Shown here piece after piece: positions 8,416 to 17,773 of a DNA stretch of 64,000 nucleotides. The stretch spans positions 124,001 through 188,000 of the forward strand of contig NZ_JBFNXK010000007.1 in the NCBI RefSeq assembly GCF_046054165.1, given 5' to 3'. The number at the start of each line of letters is the position of its first letter. The stretch's first letter is position 1. Under the pieces are notes generated by a model that was not told where the DNA came from, ran no database searches, and was given only the letters and a program-made list of their open reading frames with translations. The stretch comes from Celerinatantimonas sp046054165. GTDB lineage: Bacteria; Pseudomonadota; Gammaproteobacteria; Enterobacterales; Celerinatantimonadaceae. A program made the position numbers and the translations under genes.

Positions 8416-9423
8416 ATGAGTATTATGATGACCCATAAAGAGACAGAACGATCCACTGATACCGCACAACAGCGAAAATTTTCAGGGCGATTGAATCAGA
8501 TCTGGGATAATTTCGGCATGCTGATGGTGTTTGTCGCACTATTTTTGCTCTGTTGTATTTTTGTCCCTAATTTTTCGTCTTTCATTAATATGAAAGGTTT
8601 GGGGCTGGCCGTTTCTATGAGCGGGATGATTGCCTGTGCCAGCTTATTTTGCCTGGCTTGCGGCGATTTAGATTTATCCGTTGCCTCTGTTGTGGCTTGT
8701 GCTGGGGTGGTTACGGCCGTTGCGATTAATATGACCGAAAGTGTCACGCTAGGCATTTTAGCTGGATTGCTTTCGGGGGTTGTTTTTGGACTGATCAATG
8801 GCTTTGTGATCGCTCGATTAAAAATTAATGCCTTGATCACCACGCTGGCGACGATGCAGATTGCCCGTGGTTTAGGCTATATTATTTCCGATGGGAAAGC
8901 GGTTGGGATTACCGAAGAAAAATTCTTTGAACTCGGTAATTCAAATATTTTTGGACTACCCACACCGATCTGGCTGACGGTGATCTGTTTTATTGTGTTT
9001 GCTTTCTTGCTGAATAAAACTGTCTATGGTCGGAATACCTTAGCCATCGGTGGGAATGAAGAAGCAGCTCGATTAGCTGGGGTCAATGTGGTCCGAACTA
9101 AACTCATTATTTTTACCGTGTCGGGTTTGATTTCCGCGTTGGCTGGGGTGGTTTTGGCATCCCGAATGACGAGTGGACAACCGATGACTTCCATTGGTTT
9201 TGAATTAGTGGTGATTTCGGCCTGTGTGCTCGGTGGGGTTTCATTAAAAGGCGGGGTCGGTAAAATTTCCTATGTGATCGCAGGGGTCCTGATTCTTGGC
9301 ACTGTGGAAAATGCGATGAACTTGCTGAATATTTCTCCTTTTGCCCAATATGTGGTTCGTGGGGCGATCTTGCTCTTAGCCGTTATCTTTGACCGCTATA
9401 AACAGCTCAAACAATCCAGTTAA
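8416..9423 (+). CDS. araH: L-arabinose ABC transporter permease
   Basis: AraH is the inner-membrane permease of AraFGH. The 335-aa protein has a cytoplasmic N-tail followed by about ten hydrophobic segments, with the BPD_transp_2/CUT2 landmarks LACGDLDLSVASVVA, NGFVIARLKINALITTLATM, IGGNEEAARLAGVNV and ISACVLGGVSLKGGVGK. It ends 32 bases before a strong terminator, closing the araFGH operon. Three Met codons lie close to the start; the first (8416), after AAAGGGACG, is used here. Confidence 0.95.
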   Translation: MSIMMTHKETERSTDTAQQRKFSGRLNQIWDNFGMLMVFVALFLLCCIFVPNFSSFINMKGLGLAVSMSGMIACASLFCLACGDLDLSVASVVACAGVVTAVAINMTESVTLGILAGLLSGVVFGLINGFVIARLKINALITTLATMQIARGLGYIISDGKAVGITEEKFFELGNSNIFGLPTPIWLTVICFIVFAFLLNKTVYGRNTLAIGGNEEAARLAGVNVVRTKLIIFTVSGLISALAGVVLASRMTSGQPMTSIGFELVVISACVLGGVSLKGGVGKISYVIAGVLILGTVENAMNLLNISPFAQYVVRGAILLLAVIFDRYKQLKQSS

Positions 9424-9455
9424 TTTCATTTTATTCTTCGGCCTTTCGTAATTTG

Positions 9456-9488
9456 CTTGGACATCCATCTTTTGGGTGTCCAAGTTTT
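9456..9488 (+). terminator. Rho-independent terminator after araH
   Basis: CTTGGACATCC pairs with GGGTGTCCAAG (10 of 11 canonical pairs plus a wobble) and is followed by TTTT. It closes araFGH. Confidence 0.85.
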
Positions 9489-9667
9489 GCTTGTTGTGCT
9501 TAAATTAACGAATACTTGGGATCTGATTTTGGATCATGTCAGGCGGGGAATTTCAATGAGTTGCCCCCAGTCCGAGTAAGTAAACGAACGCTAGTTTGAT
9601 TGGACCATTGGAGAGCACTCATTCATAATGATCCAATCTACTAATATATCAAGAACAAGGAAGATGA

Positions 9668-10333
9668 ATGAAAAAGACTCGCATAATTTCAACCGATGAT
9701 ATTTTACTGACTCTTTGCAATTCAGTGACTAAAGTCCTGGGGGCTGCGACTAGCAGCGAAGTGAAATATTCCGCGATGGTGCAGAAAATTCACAAGACTT
9801 GTTTAAAACCAGATATTGGTTGTTTTGTGTTGTTTGACGGTGGTTTCTCAGGATTGGTGCTGATGAACTTTACGGCTCAGGCTGCTCTGGAAATATATCA
9901 AACCTATATGAAAAATATGGGAATTTCTGAGTCAGAATTAGCAACCCAGCATACTTCTGATGAAGTGGCCAATGTGATGGGTGAGTTGATGAACCAGAGT
10001 ATCGGTGATTTTACCGGTAAAATCGGACAGGAATTACAGACGAGTATTACTCAGAACCAGCCTAAAATGTTGGCTATTAATAAACAGGTTCATATCTCAG
10101 TGGATACGAATCTGGATCGCCCTCAGGCCCGACGAGTCACATTTGTTACCGCTCGGAATAATATTTTTTATCTGGAATTAGCGATGGATAAGACGGAATT
10201 TATTCAGATTGCTGAGATGGATGAGCAAGGTGATACCGATCCGGATAGCATTATTGAGGAAGCTAATCGCCAAGCGGATAAACCTGTGGCACAGGTTGTC
10301 GATCAGGATTTGTTTGACGAGCTCGGTTTATAA
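9668..10333 (+). CDS. CheX/DUF3334-like protein
   Basis: The 221-aa cytoplasmic protein resembles the DUF3334 proteins of Vibrio and Shewanella relatives, which have a CheC/CheX-like alpha-beta fold. The stretch SDEVANVMGELMNQSIGDFTGKI (about residues 97-119) resembles the E-x2-N phosphatase motif of CheC/CheX, and ITQNQPKMLAINKQVHIS follows. The C-terminal 30 residues are acidic and low-complexity. No chemotaxis genes are nearby, so a link to CheY signalling is inference. It is a stand-alone gene between the araH terminator and tadA, with a modest AAGGAAG ribosome site. Confidence 0.6.
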   Translation: MKKTRIISTDDILLTLCNSVTKVLGAATSSEVKYSAMVQKIHKTCLKPDIGCFVLFDGGFSGLVLMNFTAQAALEIYQTYMKNMGISESELATQHTSDEVANVMGELMNQSIGDFTGKIGQELQTSITQNQPKMLAINKQVHISVDTNLDRPQARRVTFVTARNNIFYLELAMDKTEFIQIAEMDEQGDTDPDSIIEEANRQADKPVAQVVDQDLFDELGL

Positions 10334-10383
10334 GCTGAATTTCGTCACATAGCCGCGTATAATATCGGCTTTTCATTCGTGGA

Positions 10384-10893
10384 ATGTCGGTGGTGGATGT
10401 GTCGCTAGATCATGAATTCATGAGTAAGGCCATTGAATTGGCTATGCGTGCTCAGGATGAAGGTGAAATCCCAGTCGGAGCCATTGTTGTCTATCAAGGC
10501 AAAATTATCGGTCGCGGATGGAATCGTAGCATTCAATGTCATGATGCGACGCATCATGCTGAAATTATGGCTTTGCGTGAAGCGGGCCAGTATTTACAAA
10601 ATTATCGACTGCTTGATACGACACTTTATGTCACGTTAGAACCTTGCCCTATGTGTGCCGGAGCCATGGTTCACGCACGGGTTTCCCGGTTAGTTTATGG
10701 CGCTAGTGATTTAAAAACAGGGGCTGCTGGGAGTGTTTATAATCTGGTATCAACACCACAGTTAAATCATCAATTGGAAGTGGTTGGGGGTGTGGAGCAG
10801 GAGCACTGTTCAATGCTCCTGAGCGAGTTTTTTCGCCGTCGTCGTCAGACGATTAAACAGGCTAAAAAACTCAGACGTTCTCAGCAAAGCTGA
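10384..10893 (+). CDS. tadA: tRNA-specific adenosine deaminase
   Basis: TadA deaminates adenosine-34 of tRNA-Arg(ACG) to inosine. The 169-aa protein has the cytidine-deaminase zinc site HAE (in THHAEIMALREAG) and PCPMCAGAM, with the general-base Glu in HAE, and aligns from MSVVDVSLDHEFMSKAIELA with the E. coli N-terminus. A basic tail (RRRRQTIKQAKKLRRSQQS) is typical for the family. A TATAAT at 10358-10363 lies about 20 bases before the start, with only a weak -35 (CTGAAT at 10335-10340). It ends two bases from the stop of a convergent 42-aa ORF. Confidence 0.96.
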   Translation: MSVVDVSLDHEFMSKAIELAMRAQDEGEIPVGAIVVYQGKIIGRGWNRSIQCHDATHHAEIMALREAGQYLQNYRLLDTTLYVTLEPCPMCAGAMVHARVSRLVYGASDLKTGAAGSVYNLVSTPQLNHQLEVVGGVEQEHCSMLLSEFFRRRRQTIKQAKKLRRSQQS

Positions 10894-10897
10894 GTTT
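10864..10897 (-). terminator. Terminator for the 42-aa ORF, overlapping the tadA 3' end
   Basis: On the minus strand AAACTCAG (10897-10890) pairs with CTGAGTTT (10874-10867) and is followed by further T. On the plus strand the nested hairpin CTCAGC-AAA-GCTGAG (10880-10894), then TTTAATTATT, could end tadA. It thus looks bidirectional and is built into the tadA coding end. Confidence 0.55.
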
Positions 10898-11024
10898 AAT
10901 TATTATCACCACCCAACTCAGTTAGAGTATAGCTGCGTTGACGCCATAGGGTTTTTTTATGTTGACGAGCCAACTGGATCCGCCGGCGAGGTGAGTGTGC
11001 GGTATGACGACGAGCTTTAATCAT
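10896..11024 (-). CDS. 42-aa very basic microprotein
   Basis: A small ORF starting at 11024 has a near-ideal ribosome site (AAGGAGG, then 6 bases, then ATG) and encodes 42 residues. It starts MIKARRHTAHSPRRRIQL and continues with KKTLWRQRSY; about a third of the residues are Arg, Lys or His, and the tail is mildly acidic (ELGGDNN). I do not recognise a family. It lacks a signal peptide or membrane segment, and its composition suggests nucleic-acid or ribosome binding (inference). It is convergent with tadA, leaving 2 bases between stop codons, and lies downstream of mltF on the same strand (115-base gap). Confidence 0.6.
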   Translation of the reverse strand: MIKARRHTAHSPRRRIQLARQHKKTLWRQRSYTLTELGGDNN

Positions 11025-11139
11025 GTCATCCCTCCTTCTTTGTTATTGTTGTTTCATCTCTCTTTTCGTTTTTTAACCTATCAAGTTTATGTGAATAAAA
11101 TATGACGGTCAATAAATTTGTTGCAAATTAGTAAACATT

Positions 11140-12588
11140 TTATTTAGCTTGTGATATTTCTGATTGATTTTGCAAAGATTCTTTTTCTGGAATATCTCGA
11201 ATTAATTGCATCGCAAGTCGACGTTGCTGGGCATCGAGTAGCACCAGACTTTGGTAGTATTGGCGAATATTGTTGACATAGTTATAGGCTTCATTACCGC
11301 GAGCGTAACCATACTGGGTTTTTTGATACCATTGTTTCTGCATTAATAGTGGAAGTCGCTCTTTCACATCCGCCCAGCTATTTGGGTTTGCTCCCTGTAA
11401 CTGTGTGACTCGCCGGGCATCCAGCATGTGACCAAACCCCATATTGTAGGCGGCTAATGCAAACCAGATTTTTTCATCTTCATGGATGCTATCCGGAACC
11501 AGTGAAATCAGACGGCGTAGGTAAGCCGCTCCCCCTTTGATACTTTGCTCCGGATCTAGCCGGTTATCGATCCCCATATGGTGGGCGGTGTTGAGTGTTA
11601 ACATCATCAGCCCTCGAACCCCGGTGTGAGAACGAGCTTGAGGATCCCAGTGTGATTCTTGATAGGACACAGCGGCCAAAAGACGCCAATCTAGACTGTC
11701 GGCATATAATTTGAACCAAGATTCATAGCTGGGTAGCCTAGTTTTGACCGCACGTAAAAATGAACGGGTATCGACATAATCGAACTGTTCGATATGGCCG
11801 AAATATTTTTCAACTAATTTAGCGATCGTTCCATCACTGTGCTTTTCCCCAAAAAAAGCAATTAATGCAGAATAAAATGAATCATCCTGAGTCAGGCGGA
11901 TGGCCCAACTAATCGATTCATCCTGATGAAGGGTTAATCCAGTGGCCAATTTTGGATAATAACGCTGGGTCAAAGCCAAAATTTTATCATCAACGACTGC
12001 ATACATGAGTGTGCCTTGGTGAACTTGTCGCAATAACTCTTCATCATCAACTTGATCACTGGCTTCGATCTTAATGGTTGAATAGCGGCGTTGCAGTTTG
12101 CGTAAAATGTATTCGTGATAACTGCCACTGACGACCCCGATAGGTTGATCCACATCGGCAATTGTTTCAGGAACAGGCGTGCCTTGTTGATAGACCAAGA
12201 CACTATTCACATCATAAAAATCAGGGGAGAAACGAAATTTCAGCCGTTGTAATGGGGTTGGGATCAGTGAGGCTGCGATGAGATCAACTCGCTGCTCTTT
12301 TAAGGCATTAAAAAGATCACTCTGACTGTATAAAGGGATCATCTTGAGTTTGAGCCCCAGATAATCGGCGAAATCATGCAGTAATTCATAGTCAATGCCA
12401 GTGGGCTCATCATTTTGGTCGTAGTAAAAATTACGTGACGAATAGAGTGTCCCAACCCGTAAGACCTTTGTATATTCCAGTTGCTCCAGCTGACTGCGAG
12501 GGGGCTGGCCGACACGACAACTGCTTAACATGGCGCTTATAAGCAGGATAATCAGCAAATAAGTGATGTTTTTGGGTGATTTTTGCAA
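11140..12588 (-). CDS. mltF: Membrane-bound lytic murein transglycosylase F
   Basis: MltF cleaves the beta-1,4 glycosidic bond of peptidoglycan, forming 1,6-anhydromuramic acid products at the inner face of the outer membrane. The 482-aa protein has a lipoprotein signal (LLISAMLSSC, lipobox Cys at residue 24), a periplasmic solute-binding-like domain (about 35-265: VLRVGTLYSSRNFYYD, GIDYELLHDFADYLGLKL) and a C-terminal SLT domain (about 290-460). The catalytic Glu is in AAVSYQESHWDPQARSHTGVRG, and GGAAYLRRL and FALAAYNMGFGHMLDAR follow. Length and architecture match E. coli MltF. It is divergent from purL, which in E. coli also lies beside mltF. Confidence 0.95.
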   Translation of the reverse strand: MQKSPKNITYLLIILLISAMLSSCRVGQPPRSQLEQLEYTKVLRVGTLYSSRNFYYDQNDEPTGIDYELLHDFADYLGLKLKMIPLYSQSDLFNALKEQRVDLIAASLIPTPLQRLKFRFSPDFYDVNSVLVYQQGTPVPETIADVDQPIGVVSGSYHEYILRKLQRRYSTIKIEASDQVDDEELLRQVHQGTLMYAVVDDKILALTQRYYPKLATGLTLHQDESISWAIRLTQDDSFYSALIAFFGEKHSDGTIAKLVEKYFGHIEQFDYVDTRSFLRAVKTRLPSYESWFKLYADSLDWRLLAAVSYQESHWDPQARSHTGVRGLMMLTLNTAHHMGIDNRLDPEQSIKGGAAYLRRLISLVPDSIHEDEKIWFALAAYNMGFGHMLDARRVTQLQGANPNSWADVKERLPLLMQKQWYQKTQYGYARGNEAYNYVNNIRQYYQSLVLLDAQQRRLAMQLIRDIPEKESLQNQSEISQAK

Positions 12589-12844
12589 GCGGTACCACTT
12601 CCCTGATGAACTTGGCTACAATTTAGTTTGGCAAAACAGTGTAACATTAATTTAGATAGTATCCTTTGTCACATGTTCAGCCTATTAAAACATCTGCCAT
12701 TCTCCAAATGCCGGTCTGTAAATGACAGGATTGGCGTATTTAAACCTGCCCAAAGTGAATAAAATTCAACCAGACCAGTTTAATTATTCTTGATACTAGA
12801 AGCAGTTATTTGGCTGTGTTTCTGCATTCAGCATGTTTCAGCGG

Positions 12845-12873
12845 TTACTTTAGGTCTTATTATTATTTATAAT
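12845..12873 (+). promoter_or_regulatory. Candidate purL promoter
   Basis: TTACTT at 12845-12850 and a perfect TATAAT at 12868-12873 are separated by 17 bases, about 43 bases before the purL ATG. The -35 is poor, so the assignment rests mainly on the -10. Confidence 0.4.
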
Positions 12874-12895
12874 GAAGTCCAATCAACCCCCCAAA

Positions 12896-12911
12896 ACGCA
12901 TACGAGTACAC
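12896..12911. promoter_or_regulatory. Degenerate PurR-like operator
   Basis: ACGCATACGAGTACAC keeps the left half (ACGCAAACG type) of the PurR palindrome ACGCAAACGTTTGCGT but matches poorly on the right. It would lie just downstream of the candidate transcription start and over the leader of purL. Confidence 0.3.
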
Positions 12912-12915
12912 ATTT

Positions 12916-15900
12916 ATGGAAATATTGCGTGGTGCTCCGGCACTATCTGAGTTTCGTGTTTCCCAATTGATTAAGCAGGCACAGGAACAATCACTGCCGG
13001 TGATTTCAATTTATGCTGAATATACACATTTCATCGATTTGAAATCGCCGTTGCAGCAATCACAACAGGATGTTCTGACTAAATTATTGACTTATGGTCC
13101 GACGATTGCTGAACATCAACCCGAAGGGCAATTGCTGTTGGTGACTCCCCGTCCCGGAACTATTTCACCTTGGTCTTCTAAAGCGACGAATATCGCGCAT
13201 AACTGTGGTTTATCCCAGATTTATCGTATTGAACGTGGTGTCGCTTATTATATTGGTGTCAGTGAACCTTTAACGGATGACCAATTGACCCTGTTGCGAA
13301 CACTGCTACATGACCGGATGATGGAAACTGTATTCGGTGAATTTGAACAGGCCCAGGCTTTGTTCAGCCACGCAGAACCCGCACCGGTTCGTTCGGTTGA
13401 TGTTTTGTCGCAGGGGCGTCCAGCTCTGGAAGCGGCGAATATGGAACTTGGGTTGGCTTTAGCGGATGATGAAATCGATTATCTCATCGAAAACTTCCAC
13501 AAGTTGCAACGGAACCCCAATGATGTGGAACTGATGATGTTTGCTCAGGCAAACTCAGAGCATTGCCGGCATAAAATTTTTAATGCAGATTGGACGATCG
13601 ACGGTGAAGTTCAGCCAAAATCGCTGTTCAAGATGATTAAAAATACTTACGAAAATTTCAGCGATGACATCTTATCAGCATATAAAGATAACGCCTCGGT
13701 GATGACTGGTTCCCCTGCAGGCCGATTCTTCCCTGATCCAGATTCTTATCAATATAGTTATCATCAGGAAGACATTCATATTCTGATGAAAGTTGAAACA
13801 CATAACCATCCGACGGCGATTTCACCGTTCCCTGGAGCCGCAACCGGTTCTGGTGGTGAAATTCGTGATGAAGGAGCGACTGGCCGCGGCTCGAAACCGA
13901 AAGCAGGTTTGGTTGGCTTTAGTGTCAGTAACCTGCGGATCCCCGGATTTGTTCAACCGTGGGAGACTGATTTTGGAAAACCATCCCGAATCGCCAGTGC
14001 CTTGGATATCATGATTGAAGGGCCACTGGGTGGTGCTGCTTTTAATAATGAATTCGGACGCCCTAATTTGTTGGGGTATTTCCGAACTTATGAAGAACAA
14101 GTTGAAAGCTTCAATGGTATGGAAGTTCGTGGTTATCATAAACCGATTATGATGGCCGGTGGTCTTGGTAATATCAGCGCTGAACACGTTGAGAAAGGTG
14201 AAATCCCAGTTTCCGCTAAAATTATTGTACTGGGCGGCCCGGCGATGAATATCGGTTTGGGCGGCGGAGCTGCATCATCAATGGCTTCTGGACAATCGGC
14301 TGAAAATTTGGATTTTGCATCCGTGCAGCGGGGCAACCCAGAGATGGAACGGCGTTGTCAGGAAGTGATTGACCGTTGTTGGCAGATGGGCGATTTGAAC
14401 CCGATTGCTTTTATCCATGATATCGGCGCGGGTGGGTTATCCAACGGCTGCCCTGAATTGGTCAATGATGGAGGCCGTGGGGGGCGTTTTGAGCTGCGAG
14501 AAGTTCCGAATGATGAACCGGGCATGTCACCTTTAGAAATTTGGTGTAATGAATCACAAGAACGTTATGTGCTCGCGGTTCCCGCGGATCGGATTGATGA
14601 GTTTGATGCGATTTGTCAGCGGGAACGGGCACCGTATGCTGTAATTGGTGAAGCAACAGAGCAGCGCGACCTGATCTTGCATGACCAGCATTTTGATAAC
14701 GAGCCAATTCATTTACCATTGGAAGTTTTGTTGGGTAAACCCCCAAAAATGCATCGGGATGTGACTTCGGCTTCGTTTAAAGGGCAGGCCTTAGATACCA
14801 GTACCATGAGCTTGGCTGTGGCAGCAGAACGAATTTTAAGATTACCGGCTGTCGCTGAAAAAACGTTTTTAATTACAATTGGGGACCGAAGTGTCACTGG
14901 GCTAGTGGCTCGCGACCAGATGGTCGGCCCTTGGCAGGTTCCGGTAGCTGATTGCGCTGTAACGGCGGCCAGTTATGATACGTATGCCGGTGAAGCAATG
15001 TCGATTGGTGAGCGAACACCAACCGCCTTAATTAGTCATGCGGCTTCAGCTCGCTTGGCAGTCGCCGAATCGATTACCAATATTGCGGCTACAAAAATTG
15101 GTCCGATGAATCGGATTAAATTGTCTGCCAACTGGATGGCGGCGGCGGGTCACCCAGGGGAAGATGCTGGGCTTTATCAGGCGGTTAAAGCGGTTGGTGA
15201 AGAGCTTTGTCCTGAGCTGGATTTAACTATTCCGGTTGGTAAAGATTCCATGTCCATGAAAACCACGTGGCAGCAGGATGGCGTTGATAAAGCGGTGACT
15301 GCACCGTTGTCATTGATCATCAGTGCTTTTGCCCGGGTGGATGATGTGCGCTCGACCGTGACACCGCAATTAGTCAACGATCCCTCGTCGTTATTGATTT
15401 TGATTGATTTAGGCCAAGGATTAAACCGCTTAGGTGGCTCTGCATTAGCTCAGGTGTATAAACAATTGGGCGATCAGGCCCCGGATGTGAATCATCCTTC
15501 ATTATTAAGTGGCTTCTTTAATGCGATTCAGACATTAGTCGCCGATAGTAAATTACAGGCTTATCATGATCGCAGTGATGGTGGGTTATTTACTACGGCC
15601 GCAGAAATGGCTTTTGCTGGTCATTGTGGCGTTGATATCGCACTTGATCAGTTAGGGCACGATGATCTGTCGGCTTTGTTTAATGAAGAATTAGGTGCGT
15701 TGATCCAGATTAAAGGGGATGACAAAGAAGACGTTCTGAATGTATTAGCGGGTCATGGTTTAGCCGCATGTAGTTTTGTAGTGGGGCGGACCAATCAGGA
15801 TGATTCGATTCGCTTTACTCGTCATGGGCGTTCTATTCTAGTTCAGAAACGCAGTTATTATCGTCAGATTTGGGCTGAGTTGACTTATCAGATGCAAGCG

Positions 15901-16806
15901 ATGCGGGATAACCCCGCTTGTGCCAAAGCTGAATTTGATGCTAAAGCTGATGTGCAGGATCCCGGGATCCAAGTGGCATTAAGTTTTGACGTCCACGAGG
16001 ATGTTGCCGCACCGATGATTGCCTCAGGGATTCGTCCTCAGATGGCTATTTTGCGTGAACAAGGGGTGAACTCTCAGACGGAAATGGCGGCCGCATTTGA
16101 TCGGGCTGGCTTTAATGCCATTGATGTGCACATGAGTGATATCTTATCAGGACGGGTAGCTCTGGATCAGTTTAGTGGTTTAGTCGCATGTGGTGGTTTC
16201 TCCTATGGCGATGTGCTGGGCGCTGGCGAAGGATGGGCGAAGTCTATTTTATTCAACACTCAAGCACGGGACCAATTTGCACAGTTCTTTGAACGCCAAG
16301 ATACTTTTGCCTTGGGTGTTTGTAACGGCTGTCAGATGCTTTCGACTTTAAAAGAATTGATCCCTGGTGCCGATTTATGGCCTCGGTTTGTACGTAACCA
16401 ATCCGAGCAGTTTGAAGGTCGGTTTAGTTTGGTTGAAATTCAGTCGTCACCCTCTCTGTTTTTTGACGGGATGCAAGGATCACAAATGCCGATTGCTGTC
16501 GCGCATGGGGAAGGGCATGTTGAAACTCGGGATGCGAGTCATTTAGCGGCTATTGAAGCTAGCTCGACGGTTGCCGTTCGATTTATTGATCATTATGGTA
16601 AAGCGACACAGGAATATCCGTTGAACCCGAATGGTTCCGCGAATGGGATTACCGGATTAACCACCACTGATGGTCGAGTAACGATCATGATGCCTCATCC
16701 GGAACGAGTTTTCCGCAGTGTTGCTCACTCCTGGCATCCGGCTGACTGGGGCGAAAATAGCCCTTGGATGCGGATGTTCCAGAATGTCCGGAAACAGTTA
16801 GGCTAA
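12916..16806 (+). CDS. purL: Phosphoribosylformylglycinamidine synthase
   Basis: PurL converts FGAR, ATP and glutamine to FGAM in purine synthesis. This is the large single-chain type: PurS-like N-terminal domain, FGAM synthetase halves (MMFAQANSEHCRHKIF with the catalytic His; VETHNHPTAISPFPGAATGSGGEIRDEGATG) and a C-terminal class-I glutaminase (FALGVCNGCQML with the nucleophile Cys; MMPHPER). The start is placed at 12916 (MEILRGAPALSEF), which aligns with E. coli and gives 1296 aa; the frame is open 126 bases further upstream, but those residues look non-coding. The ribosome site is weak. It is a single-gene transcription unit ending in a strong terminator. Confidence 0.97.
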   Translation: MEILRGAPALSEFRVSQLIKQAQEQSLPVISIYAEYTHFIDLKSPLQQSQQDVLTKLLTYGPTIAEHQPEGQLLLVTPRPGTISPWSSKATNIAHNCGLSQIYRIERGVAYYIGVSEPLTDDQLTLLRTLLHDRMMETVFGEFEQAQALFSHAEPAPVRSVDVLSQGRPALEAANMELGLALADDEIDYLIENFHKLQRNPNDVELMMFAQANSEHCRHKIFNADWTIDGEVQPKSLFKMIKNTYENFSDDILSAYKDNASVMTGSPAGRFFPDPDSYQYSYHQEDIHILMKVETHNHPTAISPFPGAATGSGGEIRDEGATGRGSKPKAGLVGFSVSNLRIPGFVQPWETDFGKPSRIASALDIMIEGPLGGAAFNNEFGRPNLLGYFRTYEEQVESFNGMEVRGYHKPIMMAGGLGNISAEHVEKGEIPVSAKIIVLGGPAMNIGLGGGAASSMASGQSAENLDFASVQRGNPEMERRCQEVIDRCWQMGDLNPIAFIHDIGAGGLSNGCPELVNDGGRGGRFELREVPNDEPGMSPLEIWCNESQERYVLAVPADRIDEFDAICQRERAPYAVIGEATEQRDLILHDQHFDNEPIHLPLEVLLGKPPKMHRDVTSASFKGQALDTSTMSLAVAAERILRLPAVAEKTFLITIGDRSVTGLVARDQMVGPWQVPVADCAVTAASYDTYAGEAMSIGERTPTALISHAASARLAVAESITNIAATKIGPMNRIKLSANWMAAAGHPGEDAGLYQAVKAVGEELCPELDLTIPVGKDSMSMKTTWQQDGVDKAVTAPLSLIISAFARVDDVRSTVTPQLVNDPSSLLILIDLGQGLNRLGGSALAQVYKQLGDQAPDVNHPSLLSGFFNAIQTLVADSKLQAYHDRSDGGLFTTAAEMAFAGHCGVDIALDQLGHDDLSALFNEELGALIQIKGDDKEDVLNVLAGHGLAACSFVVGRTNQDDSIRFTRHGRSILVQKRSYYRQIWAELTYQMQAMRDNPACAKAEFDAKADVQDPGIQVALSFDVHEDVAAPMIASGIRPQMAILREQGVNSQTEMAAAFDRAGFNAIDVHMSDILSGRVALDQFSGLVACGGFSYGDVLGAGEGWAKSILFNTQARDQFAQFFERQDTFALGVCNGCQMLSTLKELIPGADLWPRFVRNQSEQFEGRFSLVEIQSSPSLFFDGMQGSQMPIAVAHGEGHVETRDASHLAAIEASSTVAVRFIDHYGKATQEYPLNPNGSANGITGLTTTDGRVTIMMPHPERVFRSVAHSWHPADWGENSPWMRMFQNVRKQLG

Positions 16807-16830
16807 TGATTTAGCCCATTCAAATATTTC

Positions 16831-16864
16831 ATCCTCTGCTGTGGATTCAGCAGGGGATTTTTTA
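16831..16864 (+). terminator. Rho-independent terminator after purL
   Basis: ATCCTCTGCTG pairs with CAGCAGGGGAT (one G-U) around a six-base loop and is followed by six or more T. Confidence 0.9.
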
Positions 16865-17461
16865 TTCGTATGTGATTAGGACGTCTTGATCGTATTCAAT
16901 AAAGATTGAGAAATGAATTGATTGGAAGTCAACAGATCCTCGCGCTGAATCTACTCTTTATGGAAGATATATAAAGAATTCATCAAATATTCATACGCTA
17001 TTTAAACAATAACAATGTTTATTTTCACTCTTGTGAAAGAAGAACTAATCTATTAGTAGACGCAGTAATTTTTATATAAAGCGCATGTTATTTATTTTTA
17101 TTAAAGTAATAAATATTTTATATAAAATATTATTTTTTATTTTATGTTGATTAGATGTGATATTTTTTGACATAAATACTATTTAATACTGTATCTATCA
17201 GATAATTATTTCATGCTACATCTAACCATGTACTGATTGGAAATTGGCTGTTATGGTGATGGGTAAAAGTTTCTTTTGATAATTATCAGCGGCCTCAATA
17301 TTTTTGATTAAATTTTTCAGAATTTTGAGCCTGAGCTATCAATTCATGCTTTTTAATGATTGTCGATCCCAATACTTTCAGGTACTTTTACGTTGCGTGG
17401 GAAGGGGTTCCTTCACCGATTTGACTGTAAGTTGTTTCCCATTTGCTTGTTGGGGGATGAA
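16865..17461. other. AT-rich non-coding stretch (about 600 bp)
   Basis: No supportable gene. The stretch 17070-17200 is very AT-rich (TTTATATAAAGC, AATATTTTATATAAAATATT). A TTGACA at 17167-17172 with a poor -10 (CTGTAT) 16 bases on is the only promoter-like element seen; it would give a leader of roughly 260 bases before the next ORF. I could not match that leader to a known riboswitch. Confidence 0.5.
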
Positions 17462-17734
17462 ATGTCTCTAAACCTGAAACCATCTGATCTTCGTTATCAC
17501 TATAGAGAAAAAGCGACCCATCCGGACGATGTAAAACTGCATGGCGATCCTGATATGTCGGTGTTTGATCGAAATGAAGTGTATGAAGTGATTTATTTGA
17601 TTGAAAAAGTAGCACAACAACTCGATTTTAACGATAAAGCGAGTTGTCATCGAGTTGAAGATATCATTCAGATCCTACCTTTTCGAACATTAACCCAAAA
17701 GTATGCGTTTGAGTGGATTAATCAACATTGGTAA
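17462..17734 (+). CDS. Unrecognised 90-aa protein
   Basis: I do not recognise the family. The chosen start (17462) follows GGGGGATGAA, a usable ribosome site; the frame is open upstream to 17360, but those residues look non-coding. The product is small, soluble and charged, without a signal peptide or membrane segment. It begins MSLNLKPSDLRYHYREKA, has a helical middle (NEVYEVIYLIEKVAQQLDF) and ends YAFEWINQHW. It stands alone in an AT-rich region and is followed within 10 bases by a hairpin with a short T tract, which supports it being a real transcription unit. Confidence 0.55.
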   Translation: MSLNLKPSDLRYHYREKATHPDDVKLHGDPDMSVFDRNEVYEVIYLIEKVAQQLDFNDKASCHRVEDIIQILPFRTLTQKYAFEWINQHW

Positions 17735-17740
17735 TACACA

Positions 17741-17773
17741 CCTGGCCCAGTATGATTACTGGACTAGGTTTAT
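17741..17773 (+). terminator. Imperfect terminator after the 90-aa gene
   Basis: CCTGGCCCAGT and ACTGGACTAGG form a stem with two imperfect positions around a six-base loop, then TTTATT. Confidence 0.5.

Noticed and set aside
17161..17461. Riboswitch in the long leader of the 90-aa gene
   Set aside because: No conserved core of a known class could be matched by eye.
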